Origin: an uncultured Isoptericola sp.
GTDB lineage: Bacteria; Actinomycetota; Actinomycetes; Actinomycetales; Cellulomonadaceae
Assembly: GCA_947497265.1 (NCBI GenBank)
Contig: CANMFP010000003.1
Location: 248,001 to 312,000, forward strand
DNA length: 64,000 bases
Reading direction: 5' to 3'
The position numbers and the translations under genes are program-made. Shown in pieces: positions 9,184 through 17,238 of the stretch (positions are counted from its first letter, which is position 1; each line of letters opens with the position of its first letter). The notes beneath the pieces were generated by a model that ran no database searches, was not told the DNA's origin, and saw nothing but the letters and a program-made list of their open reading frames with translations.

Positions 9184-9600
9184 ATGATCGCCACCCTGAA
9201 CCGTCCCCCGTTCGCCGACGTCCGGATCCGCGACCCGCGCCGTCTGCCGCTCGCACCCGCCGAACGCCAGACCGCACCGGTGGACGTCTACCGCCAGGGC
9301 GAGGACCTCGTCGCCCGCTTCGACCTGCCGGGCATCGACCCGGCCGACGACGTCACCGTCGAGGTCGAGGGACGCCAGCTCGTCGTCCGCGGCGAGCGCA
9401 AGGACCACCGTGACGAGGACGCCGAGGGCCGCCGGTTCTCGGAGGTCCGCTACGGCGAGTTCCGTCGTGTCGTCCCGCTGCGCAAGGCCGTCGACGGCAC
9501 GGCCGTGACCGCGTCCTACGACGCCGGTGTCCTGACGGTCACCGTCGCCGGAGTGTTCGCGGGCACGACGCCGCAGCGCATCGAGGTCACCACCGCCTGA
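9184..9600 (+). CDS. hsp20: Hsp20-family small heat-shock protein (HAIR-controlled)
   Basis: This 138-residue holdase-type chaperone prevents aggregation of unfolding proteins. The alpha-crystallin domain runs from about residue 35 (APVDVYRQGEDLVARFDLPG) to the final RIEVTTA. Clear signatures are FDLPGIDPADDVTVEVEGRQL, a short loop with GEFRRVVPL, and YDAGVLTVTV. The C-terminal I-x-I-type anchor is weak. A good GAGGAGG ribosome site precedes the ATG. The HAIR box upstream indicates HspR repression, unlike the second hsp20 at 60927, which carries a CIRCE box. Confidence 0.93.
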   Translation: MIATLNRPPFADVRIRDPRRLPLAPAERQTAPVDVYRQGEDLVARFDLPGIDPADDVTVEVEGRQLVVRGERKDHRDEDAEGRRFSEVRYGEFRRVVPLRKAVDGTAVTASYDAGVLTVTVAGVFAGTTPQRIEVTTA

Positions 9601-9617
9601 CCCCAGGTCGGGCAAAT

Positions 9618-9665
9618 GTCACGGTCCGGACCGGTTCGGTGCGTCAAACCAGTCCGGACCGTGAC
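9618..9665. terminator. Long hairpin between convergent hsp20 and M20 genes
   Basis: Arms 9618-9631 and 9652-9665 are perfectly complementary over 14 bases. After one mismatch, GGTT/AACC (9633-9636/9647-9650) extends the stem. There is no T-run. It sits 17 bases after hsp20 and 11 bases before the end of the opposite gene, so it can serve both strands. Confidence 0.65.
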
Positions 9666-9676
9666 GTTCGGCGTGG

Positions 9677-11038
9677 TCAGTCGAAGTAGGCGGGCACGTC
9701 GATCGGACCGCCGGCCGCCGCGAACTCGGCATCCACCGCCGCACGCAGCCCCGCGTCGCACAGATAGTCCAGCGCCGTCTGCGCGAGCCCGGCGGCGCCG
9801 TCGACGGCGGCCCGCTCGGCGTCCGGACCGCCCGCCGCCGCGGCGAACGCCTCCGTGTGCAGCGCCACGGAAGGCTCGGACACCTGGATCAACGGGTGGA
9901 TCCCCGGCACCCGGAAGCTGACGTTGCCGAAGTCCGTCGACGCCGCCAGCGTCTCGGACACCACCCCGCCCGGCAGCACGTCCCGCCCTCGCGCCTCCTG
10001 CGCCGCCACCCACCGCCGGGTGAGCGCCTGGTTGGTCCGCACCGGCAACGACGGGTGCGCGCCGTCGTCCCAGTCGATCTGCACCTCGGTGCCGGTGATG
10101 AGCGCGGCACCGCGGGCGACGTCGTCCAGTCGGCGCGACAGGTCACGCAGCGTGTCCGGGTACTTCGAGCGCGCGTAGAGGTGCATCACCGCACGCTCGG
10201 TGATGATGCTCGGCCGGGTGCCACCCTCCACGATGGTGGCGTGGACCCGGTCCGACGGCGGCATCTGCTGCCGCAGCAGACCGATGCCCTGGTAGGCCAG
10301 GGTCGCCGCGTCCAGGGCGTTGCGACCCATGAACGGCTGCGCCGAGGCGTGCGCCGCCCGGCCGGTGAAGGTCCAGGTCAGCAGCCGCCGCCCCAGCCAC
10401 ACCTGGTCCGCGACGTCGACGCCGTACGGGTGCACCATGATCGCGGCGTCGACGTCGTCGAACGCCCCGGCGCGCGCCATGACCTCCTTGCCGCTGTGCC
10501 CCTCCTCGGCGGGCGTACCGAGCAGCACCACGCGGCCCGACGGCGCCCCCTCGCCCGCCAGCACCGGCTGCAGCGCGAGGAACGCGCCCACCCCTGCGGC
10601 CGCGATGACGTTGTGGCCGCAGGCGTGGCCGATCACGGGCAGCGCGTCGTACTCGGCGCAGATCGCGATCGTCGGCCCGTCGGCCGGGTCGGGGCCTGTC
10701 AGCTCGGCCCGGAACGCCGTGTCCACGCCGTGCACGCCGAGCTCCGCCTCGACGCCGTGCTGCGCGAGCAGGTCCACGAGCAGCCGCGCGCTGCGGTGCT
10801 CGGCGAACGCAGTCTCCGGGTGGGCGTGCAACGACTGCACCACCTGGACCAGCTCCGGCCGGAGCGAGGTGACCGCCGTCTCCACCGCCGCCCGCAGCAC
10901 GGCCGGTGCTCCGCCGTCGTCCTCGGACACGGGCTGCGCGGCCTGCGCCGCGAGGGCGACGCGCCGACGTGCCTCGGTCTCGTCGACGACGTGGTCGAGG
11001 TACGCGGTGCTGGGCGGGAGCGGTCCATCCACAGGCAT
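9677..11038 (-). CDS. M20-family peptidase/amidohydrolase (AbgB/ACY1L2-like)
   Basis: The 453-residue protein is a second M20 metallo-hydrolase, closer to the p-aminobenzoyl-glutamate hydrolase/M20 domain-containing 2 branch than to the 7777 gene. Seen motifs are LHAHPETAFAEHRSA, AICAEYDALP, the metal-binding GHACGHNVIA, GTPAEEGHSGK and FTGRAAHASAQP. A 75-residue N-terminal extension precedes the fold. The ATG at 11038 was chosen as the first plausible start. It is divergent from the methyltransferase gene. Likely a cytoplasmic amidase of small amide substrates, with substrate unknown. Confidence 0.87.
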   Translation of the reverse strand: MPVDGPLPPSTAYLDHVVDETEARRRVALAAQAAQPVSEDDGGAPAVLRAAVETAVTSLRPELVQVVQSLHAHPETAFAEHRSARLLVDLLAQHGVEAELGVHGVDTAFRAELTGPDPADGPTIAICAEYDALPVIGHACGHNVIAAAGVGAFLALQPVLAGEGAPSGRVVLLGTPAEEGHSGKEVMARAGAFDDVDAAIMVHPYGVDVADQVWLGRRLLTWTFTGRAAHASAQPFMGRNALDAATLAYQGIGLLRQQMPPSDRVHATIVEGGTRPSIITERAVMHLYARSKYPDTLRDLSRRLDDVARGAALITGTEVQIDWDDGAHPSLPVRTNQALTRRWVAAQEARGRDVLPGGVVSETLAASTDFGNVSFRVPGIHPLIQVSEPSVALHTEAFAAAAGGPDAERAAVDGAAGLAQTALDYLCDAGLRAAVDAEFAAAGGPIDVPAYFD

Positions 11039-11162
11039 GCCGTCATCGTACGGACCCTCCCACCGGGGAGTCCGGGAACCCGTTTGCCGGTCCGGCAACG
11101 CGGCTTTCACCGGGCGGCCCCCGGGGGGACCATGGAACGGTCCGCACCGCCAGGGAGGCCCC

Positions 11163-11933
11163 ATGCCCAGCCAGGTCCGCATGCTCGACGACGTCCGCCC
11201 GGACGAGTCCGACCACGAGTTCCTGCCCGCCATGTCCCGCAGCTGGCTGGTGCCCTGGTACGACCTCACCGCCCGCCTCCGCGGCCTCGGACGCCTCTAC
11301 CGCCGGACGGTCGAGCTCGCACGGATCAGGCCCGGCCAGCGGGTGCTCGACGTCGGCTGCGGCACCGGCAACCTCTCCCGGGAGGTGCTGCGCGCCGCGC
11401 CGGACGCCGTGGTCACCGGGCTGGACCCCGACGGCGAGTCGCTGCGCCGTGCGGCCCGCAAGCTCCGCCGTCGTCGGCGTGGCGAGGTCACGCTGGTTCG
11501 CGGGTTCGCGCACCGCCTGCCCGTGCCGGACGCGAGCCAGGACCACGTGGTCTCCTCCCTGGCGCTGCACCACGTGCCGGCCGAGGAGAAGGAGCGCCTC
11601 GCCGGGGAGATCGCCCGGGTGCTGCGTCCCGGCGGGCGGGTGACGATCGCGGACTTCGCCGGCGACCACGCGAGCGCGCACGAGCACGCGTCCGAGGGAT
11701 CACCCGGGCACGGGGACGACGGCGGCACGCACCACGGGCAGCACGACCACGGGCCCGGGCGTGGTCACCGCCACCAGCCGGGTCACGGCCCGGGCAGCCG
11801 CACCCACGACGCCGACAACGCCGACGGGGGCATCGAACGGCTGCTCACGGCAGCCGGCCTGGCCGACGCGCGCACGGTGGAGCGCATGCCGCTGCTCGGC
11901 GACTCCGTGATCCTCGTGCAGGCCCACCGGTGA
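11163..11933 (+). CDS. SAM-dependent class I methyltransferase with histidine-rich insert
   Basis: This 256-residue protein has a complete Rossmann methyltransferase core: VLDVGCGTGNLS (motif I, about residues 61-72), GLDPDGESL, the LALHHVP post-II region and LRPGGRVTIADF. Between the last motif and the C-terminal strands there is an insert of about 50 residues with roughly a dozen His plus Asp/Gly (for example HHGQHDHG and GHRHQPGH). Such stretches usually bind Ni, Zn or Cu, but a metal role here is inference. AGGGAGG precedes the ATG. It resembles UbiE/ArsM-like enzymes, but the acceptor is unknown and no operon partner helps. Confidence 0.85.
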   Translation: MPSQVRMLDDVRPDESDHEFLPAMSRSWLVPWYDLTARLRGLGRLYRRTVELARIRPGQRVLDVGCGTGNLSREVLRAAPDAVVTGLDPDGESLRRAARKLRRRRRGEVTLVRGFAHRLPVPDASQDHVVSSLALHHVPAEEKERLAGEIARVLRPGGRVTIADFAGDHASAHEHASEGSPGHGDDGGTHHGQHDHGPGRGHRHQPGHGPGSRTHDADNADGGIERLLTAAGLADARTVERMPLLGDSVILVQAHR

Positions 11934-11946
11934 CGACGCCGCGGAC

Positions 11947-12366
11947 TCAGGCCCGACTCCACGGGTCGACGACCTCGATGCCGCTGTGGGCGAAGTGCCG
12001 GACGTTGCGCGTCACGACCGCGGCCCCGTGCGCCCTGGCCACGGCGGCGATCATCGCGTCGAGGTCACCGGCCGGTCGCCCGGCGCGCTCCTGACGGCTC
12101 CGCACCACGGCGTACTCGACGGCAGCGGGCTCGCCGAACGGCAGCACCCGGTCGCGGAACCTCTCCGAGAGGATCGCCAGCACCACCGCGTGGAGCGCCT
12201 CTCGCCGGCGTCCGGAAGGTAGCCGGGCCACGCCGAAGAGCAGCTCGCCCACCACCACGGACGTCGTCCACACGTCGTCGTGCGACCTCAGCCACCGCAG
12301 GACGGCGGGATCGGGCGCCCGACGCGTCAGCTCCGAGAGAACGTTCGTGTCGAGGAGGTAGGTCAC
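11947..12366 (-). CDS. vapC: VapC-type PIN-domain toxin
   Basis: This 139-residue PIN ribonuclease is of the FitB/VapC group. The acidic active site is visible: D6 in YLLDTNVLSE, E41 in VVGELLFG and D101/D103 in DLDAMIAAVA, followed by VVTRNVRHF. Members cut tRNA or mRNA to stop growth until bound by the antitoxin. Its ATG overlaps the antitoxin stop (ATGA), the normal antitoxin-first order. It is convergent with the methyltransferase gene, 13 bases away. Active-site residues look intact. Confidence 0.92.
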   Translation of the reverse strand: MTYLLDTNVLSELTRRAPDPAVLRWLRSHDDVWTTSVVVGELLFGVARLPSGRRREALHAVVLAILSERFRDRVLPFGEPAAVEYAVVRSRQERAGRPAGDLDAMIAAVARAHGAAVVTRNVRHFAHSGIEVVDPWSRA

Positions 12367-12683
12367 CCCTCGAGCTCCACGGCCGGCCGGGACGGCGCCT
12401 CGGGACGCTCCGGAAGCCAGTCGTCATCCCACGCCGGATCCGCCCAGACCTCGTGGAGGGCAGAGCGCGCGCGGTCGATCCAGTCGCCGCCGGCCGGCGC
12501 GTCGCGAGGCGGGCCGTCCTCCGGCGCCTCGCCCCAGCGGACGTCGAGCGCAGGTGCCGTCACCGCGCCCGCGAGGATCGCGCGCACCTCGGCCTCCATC
12601 GAGCGATGGTGCCTGCGCGCACGCTCCTTGATCTGCCGGTGCAGCTCGTCGTCGAGCCCTCGCACGGTGATCGTCATCGACAT
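12363..12683 (-). CDS. vapB: VapB/FitA-type ribbon-helix-helix antitoxin
   Basis: The 106-residue antitoxin partners the PIN toxin. Residues 1-45 form a ribbon-helix-helix DNA-binding domain (ITVRGLDDELHRQIKERA, then SMEAEVRAIL). The acidic and Trp-rich C-terminal tail (ADPAWDDDWLP) would wrap the toxin active site. The ATG at 12683 is preferred over the GTG three bases upstream because AGGGAGG lies at the correct distance from it. As in related pairs, the complex probably represses its own promoter. Confidence 0.9.
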   Translation of the reverse strand: MSMTITVRGLDDELHRQIKERARRHHRSMEAEVRAILAGAVTAPALDVRWGEAPEDGPPRDAPAGGDWIDRARSALHEVWADPAWDDDWLPERPEAPSRPAVELEG

Positions 12684-12730
12684 CACTACCTCCCTGACAG
12701 CAGAATGCTAGCACCCTGCCGGAAGGCGAC

Positions 12731-13597
12731 TCAGTCCGGGTCGCTCGGGTCCAGCGGCTCGGCGGGGTCCAGGTTCACGGTGCCACGCCGCCAGTAGCCG
12801 GCGATCGCGAGCTGGTCCGGACGGGCACCGGCCTCGCGCCGCAGGTAGCGGCGCACGGGCACCAGCTCGCCCGCCTCGCCGAGCGCGACGAGGAGCTCGC
12901 CGTCGTCCAGGCCGCCGAGGGAGCGCACGGCCTCGGCGAGCTGACCGGGGCCGTCGGTGCGGTAGAGGATCTCGACGTCCGCGTGGCCCAGCTCGGACTC
13001 CACGAACGACTCGTCGACGTCGTCGCCGATCTCCACGATCGCCGTCACGCGGACGTCCGGCCCGACGGCCTCCACCCAGCGGGCCGCGGCGGGCAGGCCG
13101 GTCTCGTCGACGACGACGGTCAGTCGTTCCACGCCCTCGGGGACGCCGGCGCTCACGCTCGGGCCGACGAGCACCACCTCGTCGCCGACGGCGGCGCGCG
13201 ACGCCCAGGCCGACGCCGGCCCGCCACCGCCGTGCAGCACCCAGTCGAGATCCACCTCGGCGACGCCGTCCACGGTGCGCCACGCACGCACCGTGAGCTC
13301 GCGCGAGATCGAGACGACGCCCGTCGGTCGCTGGATCCCGCCGTCCGCGGCGACGGTCGGTGGGTGCAGCTCACCGGTGGCCGGGTCGGGCAGGAAGACC
13401 TTCACATGGTCCTCCGGCCCGGCCGCCCGCAGCGCAGCCAGGGACGACGGCGCGGCCGGGTCCGCGCCGTCGGCGTCGGCGTCGGCGTCGGCGTCCCGGA
13501 GGGTGGTGCGCACCATCGACCCGGCGAGCTGCCGGACGGCGTGCACGCGGACGCGACGCGGGATCAGGTCGAGCGAGGTTCGAGGTCGCGAGAGCAC
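12731..13597 (-). CDS. Siderophore-interacting protein (FAD-dependent ferric reductase)
   Basis: This 288-residue protein is of the SIP/ViuB family, which reduces ferric siderophores in the cytoplasm to release iron. Typical parts are DHVKVFLPDP, the flavin-domain DLDWVLHGGGGPASAWA, the VVDETGLPAAARWVEA nucleotide-binding region and the C-terminal IAGYWRRG signature. An Asp-Ala run (about residues 36-43) comes from a six-base GTCGGC repeat and lengthens a loop. It starts with GTG. No siderophore biosynthesis or uptake genes are adjacent. It is divergent from the DUF4190-like gene. Confidence 0.9.
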   Translation of the reverse strand: MLSRPRTSLDLIPRRVRVHAVRQLAGSMVRTTLRDADADADADGADPAAPSSLAALRAAGPEDHVKVFLPDPATGELHPPTVAADGGIQRPTGVVSISRELTVRAWRTVDGVAEVDLDWVLHGGGGPASAWASRAAVGDEVVLVGPSVSAGVPEGVERLTVVVDETGLPAAARWVEAVGPDVRVTAIVEIGDDVDESFVESELGHADVEILYRTDGPGQLAEAVRSLGGLDDGELLVALGEAGELVPVRRYLRREAGARPDQLAIAGYWRRGTVNLDPAEPLDPSDPD

Positions 13598-13675
13598 GCA
13601 TCGATCTCATCACGGATACGCATCCTGGTGAAGGCGGCGCTGGTGCGCGGCGCTCGCGTCCGGGAGGATGGCCTC

Positions 13676-14116
13676 ATGACCGATCCGTACCAGCCGCCGC
13701 AGCCGTACTCGACCCCCGACTCCTCGGGCGACCCCGGGAAGTCGCACAGCGGCGCTCCGCAGGCCGACCCGACGCCGCCCGCGTACGGGCAGGGGTACGG
13801 GCAGCAGCCCGGCTACGGGCAGACCCCGTACGGCCAGCCCGGCTACGCGCCGGTCTACGCGCCGGACCCGCCCGGCAAGACCATGGGGATCATCGGGTTC
13901 GTGCTGGCGTTTGTCCTCGCCCCCGCCGGGATCGTGGTCTCGGCCATGGCCCTGTCGGAGTCGAAGAAGGTCGGCTACGACAACGCGCTGGGCAAGTGGG
14001 GCCTGTGGCTGTCGATCATCTTCACGTCGCTCGGCGTGCTGGCGGTCATCGCGTACATCGGGTTCTTCGTGTTCTTCTTCGGCGCGATGGGCGTGGCGTC
14101 GAGCAGCTACTACTGA
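13676..14116 (+). CDS. DUF4190-type small membrane protein
   Basis: This 146-residue protein has a Pro/Gln/Tyr/Gly-rich disordered N-terminal half (repeated PYGQPGYA and YGQQPGYGQ units) and two transmembrane helices at about residues 70-93 (MGIIGFVLAF...) and 112-140 (LWLSIIFTSLGVLAV...), with an ALSESKK hairpin between. This is the DUF4190 layout common in actinobacteria. Function is unknown. GGGAGG precedes the ATG. It ends 4 bases before the convergent epoxide-hydrolase gene. Confidence 0.85.
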   Translation: MTDPYQPPQPYSTPDSSGDPGKSHSGAPQADPTPPAYGQGYGQQPGYGQTPYGQPGYAPVYAPDPPGKTMGIIGFVLAFVLAPAGIVVSAMALSESKKVGYDNALGKWGLWLSIIFTSLGVLAVIAYIGFFVFFFGAMGVASSSYY

Positions 14117-14120
14117 TCGC

Positions 14121-15245
14121 TCAGGCGAAGAACACCCGCAGGTCGGCGACGACGTCGCCGGGCACCTCCATCGCGGCGAAGTGCCCGCCGCGCGGGAACT
14201 CGGACCAGTGCTCGATGCGTGAGTTGTCGCGCTCGGCGAGGCTGCGGATCGTCCGGAAGTCGTCCGCGAACACCGCGACGCCGAGACGACCGGCGGCGAC
14301 GACGAGCTCCGCGCCGCTGCGCTGCTCCGCGTAGTGGTACCGCGCGGCGGTCGCGTAGGTGTTCGTGAACCAGTAGAGCGTGGCCTGGGCGAGCACCTGC
14401 TCCGGGCGCACCAGCGACGTGCCGTTGCCGAAGCTCTCGAAGAGCTCGGAGTACGCCAGCGTCGCGACGGGCGAGTCCGCGAGTCCGGCCGCGACGGTCT
14501 GCGGGCGCGACGCGTTCATCGCGTTGTAGCCACCCACCGACTGGAACCACTGCGCGTGGGCCAGCGCCGCATACTCCTTCTCGCCGAAGTCGTCCATCTC
14601 CCCCGGCGCACCGGACGGGAACGAGAACAGGTGCAGCACGTGCGCGCCGCGAAAGCCCTCCGGGTCGAGGACGGCGAGCTCGCGCGCGACCATCGCACCG
14701 CCGTCGCTGCCGTGGATGCCGTAGGACTCGTGGCCCAGCCCGCGCATCAGGGTGTCGTAGGTGCGGGCGACCCGGGCCATGGTCCAGCCCTCGCCGACCA
14801 GCGGCATCGAGAAGCCGAAGCCGGGCATCGACGGGATCACCAGGTCGAAGGCGTCCTCGGGGCGTCCGCCGTGGGCGACCGGGTCGACCAGCGGCTCGAT
14901 CATGTCGAGAAAGTCGAGCACGGAGCCGGGGTACGTGTGCGCGAGGAGCAGCGGCGTGGCGTCGTCGTGCGCCGAGCGCACGTGCAGGTAGTGGACCGGC
15001 TGCCCGTCGATCTCGGTGACGAACGCGGGGTAGGCGTTCAGGCGGGCCTCGACGGCGCGCCAGTCGAAGTTCTTCCAGCGCTCGACCATGTCGCGCAGGT
15101 AGGACTCCGGGGTGCCGTACTCCCAGGAGTCGCCGGGGGCGGCCGGGGCGAAGCGGGTCCGCTCGAGGCGCTGGTGCAGGTCGTCCAGGTCGGCCTGCGG
15201 GACCTCGACGGTAAAGGGGCGGGTCGCGAGCTCGGTGCGGTGCAT
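14121..15245 (-). CDS. Epoxide hydrolase family protein (EHN domain plus alpha/beta hydrolase)
   Basis: This 374-residue protein has the epoxide hydrolase N-terminal domain (FTVEVPQADLDDLHQRLERTR) and an alpha/beta-hydrolase core. Visible catalytic elements are the oxyanion HTYPGS, the nucleophile Asp in IHGSDGGAMV, and the final His in RGGHFAAMEVP. Ring-opening Tyr candidates are present in YWFTNTYATAARY. Family members open epoxides of lipids or xenobiotics; the substrate here is not evident. It is divergently transcribed from a WYL regulator across a 117-base gap with an inverted repeat, which suggests regulation by that neighbour. Confidence 0.9.
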   Translation of the reverse strand: MHRTELATRPFTVEVPQADLDDLHQRLERTRFAPAAPGDSWEYGTPESYLRDMVERWKNFDWRAVEARLNAYPAFVTEIDGQPVHYLHVRSAHDDATPLLLAHTYPGSVLDFLDMIEPLVDPVAHGGRPEDAFDLVIPSMPGFGFSMPLVGEGWTMARVARTYDTLMRGLGHESYGIHGSDGGAMVARELAVLDPEGFRGAHVLHLFSFPSGAPGEMDDFGEKEYAALAHAQWFQSVGGYNAMNASRPQTVAAGLADSPVATLAYSELFESFGNGTSLVRPEQVLAQATLYWFTNTYATAARYHYAEQRSGAELVVAAGRLGVAVFADDFRTIRSLAERDNSRIEHWSEFPRGGHFAAMEVPGDVVADLRVFFA

Positions 15246-15311
15246 GGTGACTCTCCTTGGTGTCCGGCGGGCGGCTGCCCGCTGCGTGTCTCCGACACTA
15301 GGAAGAGTTCA

Positions 15312-15334
15312 GGAACGTTCCGTTCCTCTATTCT
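15312..15334. promoter_or_regulatory. Putative operator and promoter between epoxide hydrolase and WYL regulator
   Basis: GGAACGTTCC at 15312-15321 is a perfect 10-base palindrome, and TTCCGTTCCT beside it repeats half of it. TATTCT at 15329-15334 could be a -10 element for the regulator. The location between divergent genes makes it a plausible WYL-regulator site. Confidence 0.45.
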
Positions 15335-15362
15335 GGACTCCACGACTTTTTCTGGGGGCGGG

Positions 15363-16376
15363 ATGACCACCACCGCGAGCGACAGGTCCGCACGCCTGCT
15401 GACGCTGCTCGGCCTGCTGCAGTCCCGCGCGGACTGGACCGGACCCGAGCTCGCCACCCGCCTGGAGGTCACCGGCCGCACCCTCCGGAACGACGTCGCA
15501 CGCCTGCGCGAGCTCGGTTACCCGGTCGACGCGGTGCGTGGGCCCGGAGGGCGCTACCGGCTCGGTGCGGGCGCCCGCCTGCCACCTCTGCTCCTCGACG
15601 ACGACGAGGCCGTCGCGGTCGCCGTCGGCCTCCGGACCGCGAGCGGCACCGCCGGCCTGGAAGAGCCGGGAGCGTCGGCGCTGGCCAAGCTCGAGCAGGT
15701 CATGCCCGACCGGCTGCGCCAGCAGCTCGCGGCGCTCCGCGCCGCGAGCACCGCCGGGCCCGAGAACACGGACTCCGACGTCGACGACCCGGAGATCGAC
15801 CCCGGCGTGCTCCGCGACGTCGCGGCGGCCGTCCGCGACCGCCAGGGGCTGCGGTGCTTCTACCGGGGCGAGCCGATCGAGATCGAGCCCTATCACCTGG
15901 TCGCCTGGCAGCGTCGCTGGTTCCTCGTGGGGCGCGACGCGGCCGGGGGGACCTGGGCGCCGTACCGCGTCGACTGGCTGAAGCTGCGCACGCCGGGAGG
16001 GCGGCGTTTCAGCCCGGCGCCCTTCCCCGGCGACCTCACGGAGTTCGTGGTCCGGGAGGTCGCGCGGACCGGCTGGGCGGTGCACGCCCGCATCGTCGTG
16101 GACGCCGGCGCCGAGCAGGTGCTCGCGCGGATCAACCCCGCCGTGGGGACCGTGGAGCCGCTGCCCGACGGACGGTCGGTGCTGGTGACGGGCGGCGACA
16201 GCGTCGAGACGGTCGCCGTGTGGATCGGCATGCTCGGCTACGACTTCCACGTCACGGAGCCGCCGGGCCTGGTCGAGCACCTGTGCGTGCTGGCCGGGCG
16301 CTATTCCCGGGCCACCAGCCAGACGGCCACCGCGCAGAGCAGCGCCCCGGGGAGGGCGAGCAGCCCCGGCACCTGA
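15363..16376 (+). CDS. YafY-type transcriptional regulator (HTH plus WYL domain)
   Basis: This 337-residue regulator has an N-terminal winged helix (about residues 7-60; WTGPELATRLEVTGRTLRND), the GPGGRYRLG wing, and a WYL ligand-binding domain (about 140-315) carrying EPYHLVAWQRRWFLVG and YRVDWLKLR. Family members often control stress or catabolic genes. It probably controls the divergent epoxide hydrolase. The last 25 residues (RYSRATSQTATAQSS...) are encoded antisense to the 3' end of the EamA gene, so this C-terminal tail may be a recent extension. Confidence 0.9.
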   Translation: MTTTASDRSARLLTLLGLLQSRADWTGPELATRLEVTGRTLRNDVARLRELGYPVDAVRGPGGRYRLGAGARLPPLLLDDDEAVAVAVGLRTASGTAGLEEPGASALAKLEQVMPDRLRQQLAALRAASTAGPENTDSDVDDPEIDPGVLRDVAAAVRDRQGLRCFYRGEPIEIEPYHLVAWQRRWFLVGRDAAGGTWAPYRVDWLKLRTPGGRRFSPAPFPGDLTEFVVREVARTGWAVHARIVVDAGAEQVLARINPAVGTVEPLPDGRSVLVTGGDSVETVAVWIGMLGYDFHVTEPPGLVEHLCVLAGRYSRATSQTATAQSSAPGRASSPGT

Positions 16377-17170
16377 CCGAGCTGCAGCCCGGCCCACAGC
16401 GCCGTGACCGGCGGCGTGAGGTACAGCAGGGCGCTCACGGTCTGCGGTCCGCGCCGCCGCAGCACCAGGAAGTAGCACCCGTACCCGCCGACCGTCGACA
16501 GCACCACGACCCACCCCACCGCCACCCAGAACTGCGGGGCGGCGGGCGGTGCCATCCGGCCGGTCAGGACGGCCAGCGCGACGAGGGCCGCACCCGCCGC
16601 GAGCGTGTGGACCGCCAGGTCCCCGAGCAGGTCACCGTCGCCGGGTGCCCGCCGCTCCAGGACCGTGCCCACCGACAGCGACAGCATCCCGCCGAGCGGC
16701 AGCAGGTACACCCACCACGGCGCCGACCCCTGACCGAGATCCCCGAGCACGACCAGCAGGACACCGGCCAGGCCGAGCACCAGGCCGAACCGCTGGCCCG
16801 CCGTCGTCCGCTCGCCCCATGCCGCGCGCGCCAGCGCCGCGACGACCAGGGGCTGCAGCGCGGCGACGAGCGCCGCGGTCCCGGCGGGCACGCCCAGCGC
16901 GACGCCGCCGACGATCCCCCCGAGGTATCCGGCCTGGGTCAGCAGGCCGACGACGACGGCGTGGCGTGCGCGCCCGGTCGTCACGCGCCCCCACCGCGCG
17001 CGTCGCCCGCGGAGCACGGCGACGAGCACGAGGACCAGCGCGCACGCGACGAGGTACCGCCAGGCGAGCAGGGTCACGGGTGAGGCGTCCCTCGTGCCCA
17101 GCTCGGCGCCGACGAACCCGGAGCTCCAGAACACGATCAGCCCGATCGCCGCGATGGTGTCTCGTCCCAT
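16301..17170 (-). CDS. EamA/DMT-family transporter
   Basis: The 289-residue membrane protein has about ten predicted helices in two EamA repeats. It begins GLIVFWSSGFVGAELG, the usual DMT opening, and the second repeat ends LTPPVTALWAGLQLGQVPG. These proteins export amino acids or other metabolites. The gene is divergent from a TetR regulator with an operator-like repeat between them, so it is probably the regulated efflux gene. Its 3' end overlaps the WYL gene by 76 bases. Confidence 0.9.
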   Translation of the reverse strand: MGRDTIAAIGLIVFWSSGFVGAELGTRDASPVTLLAWRYLVACALVLVLVAVLRGRRARWGRVTTGRARHAVVVGLLTQAGYLGGIVGGVALGVPAGTAALVAALQPLVVAALARAAWGERTTAGQRFGLVLGLAGVLLVVLGDLGQGSAPWWVYLLPLGGMLSLSVGTVLERRAPGDGDLLGDLAVHTLAAGAALVALAVLTGRMAPPAAPQFWVAVGWVVVLSTVGGYGCYFLVLRRRGPQTVSALLYLTPPVTALWAGLQLGQVPGLLALPGALLCAVAVWLVARE

Positions 17171-17185
17171 GGTGGCGAGGTAACC

Positions 17186-17199
17186 ATACCGGTCTGTAT
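17186..17199. promoter_or_regulatory. Putative TetR operator in the EamA/TetR divergent gap
   Basis: ATAC-N6-GTAT forms an inverted repeat with ACCGGT near its centre. It lies in a 68-base gap between divergent start codons, 16 bases from the EamA start and 39 from the TetR start, the expected place for a shared operator. Confidence 0.5.
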
Positions 17200-17238
17200 A
17201 CTCGCAGTACCCTCTTCTGCCCCGCCGAGGAGCGCCGC

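Noticed and set aside
11947-12683. VapBC as mark of a mobile island
   Set aside because: No integrase, direct repeats or shift in base composition was seen around the pair; flanking genes look chromosomal.
13463-13496. GTCGGC tandem repeat in the siderophore-interacting protein gene as a phase-variation switch
   Set aside because: The unit is six bases, so changes in copy number keep the frame and only lengthen an Asp-Ala loop.
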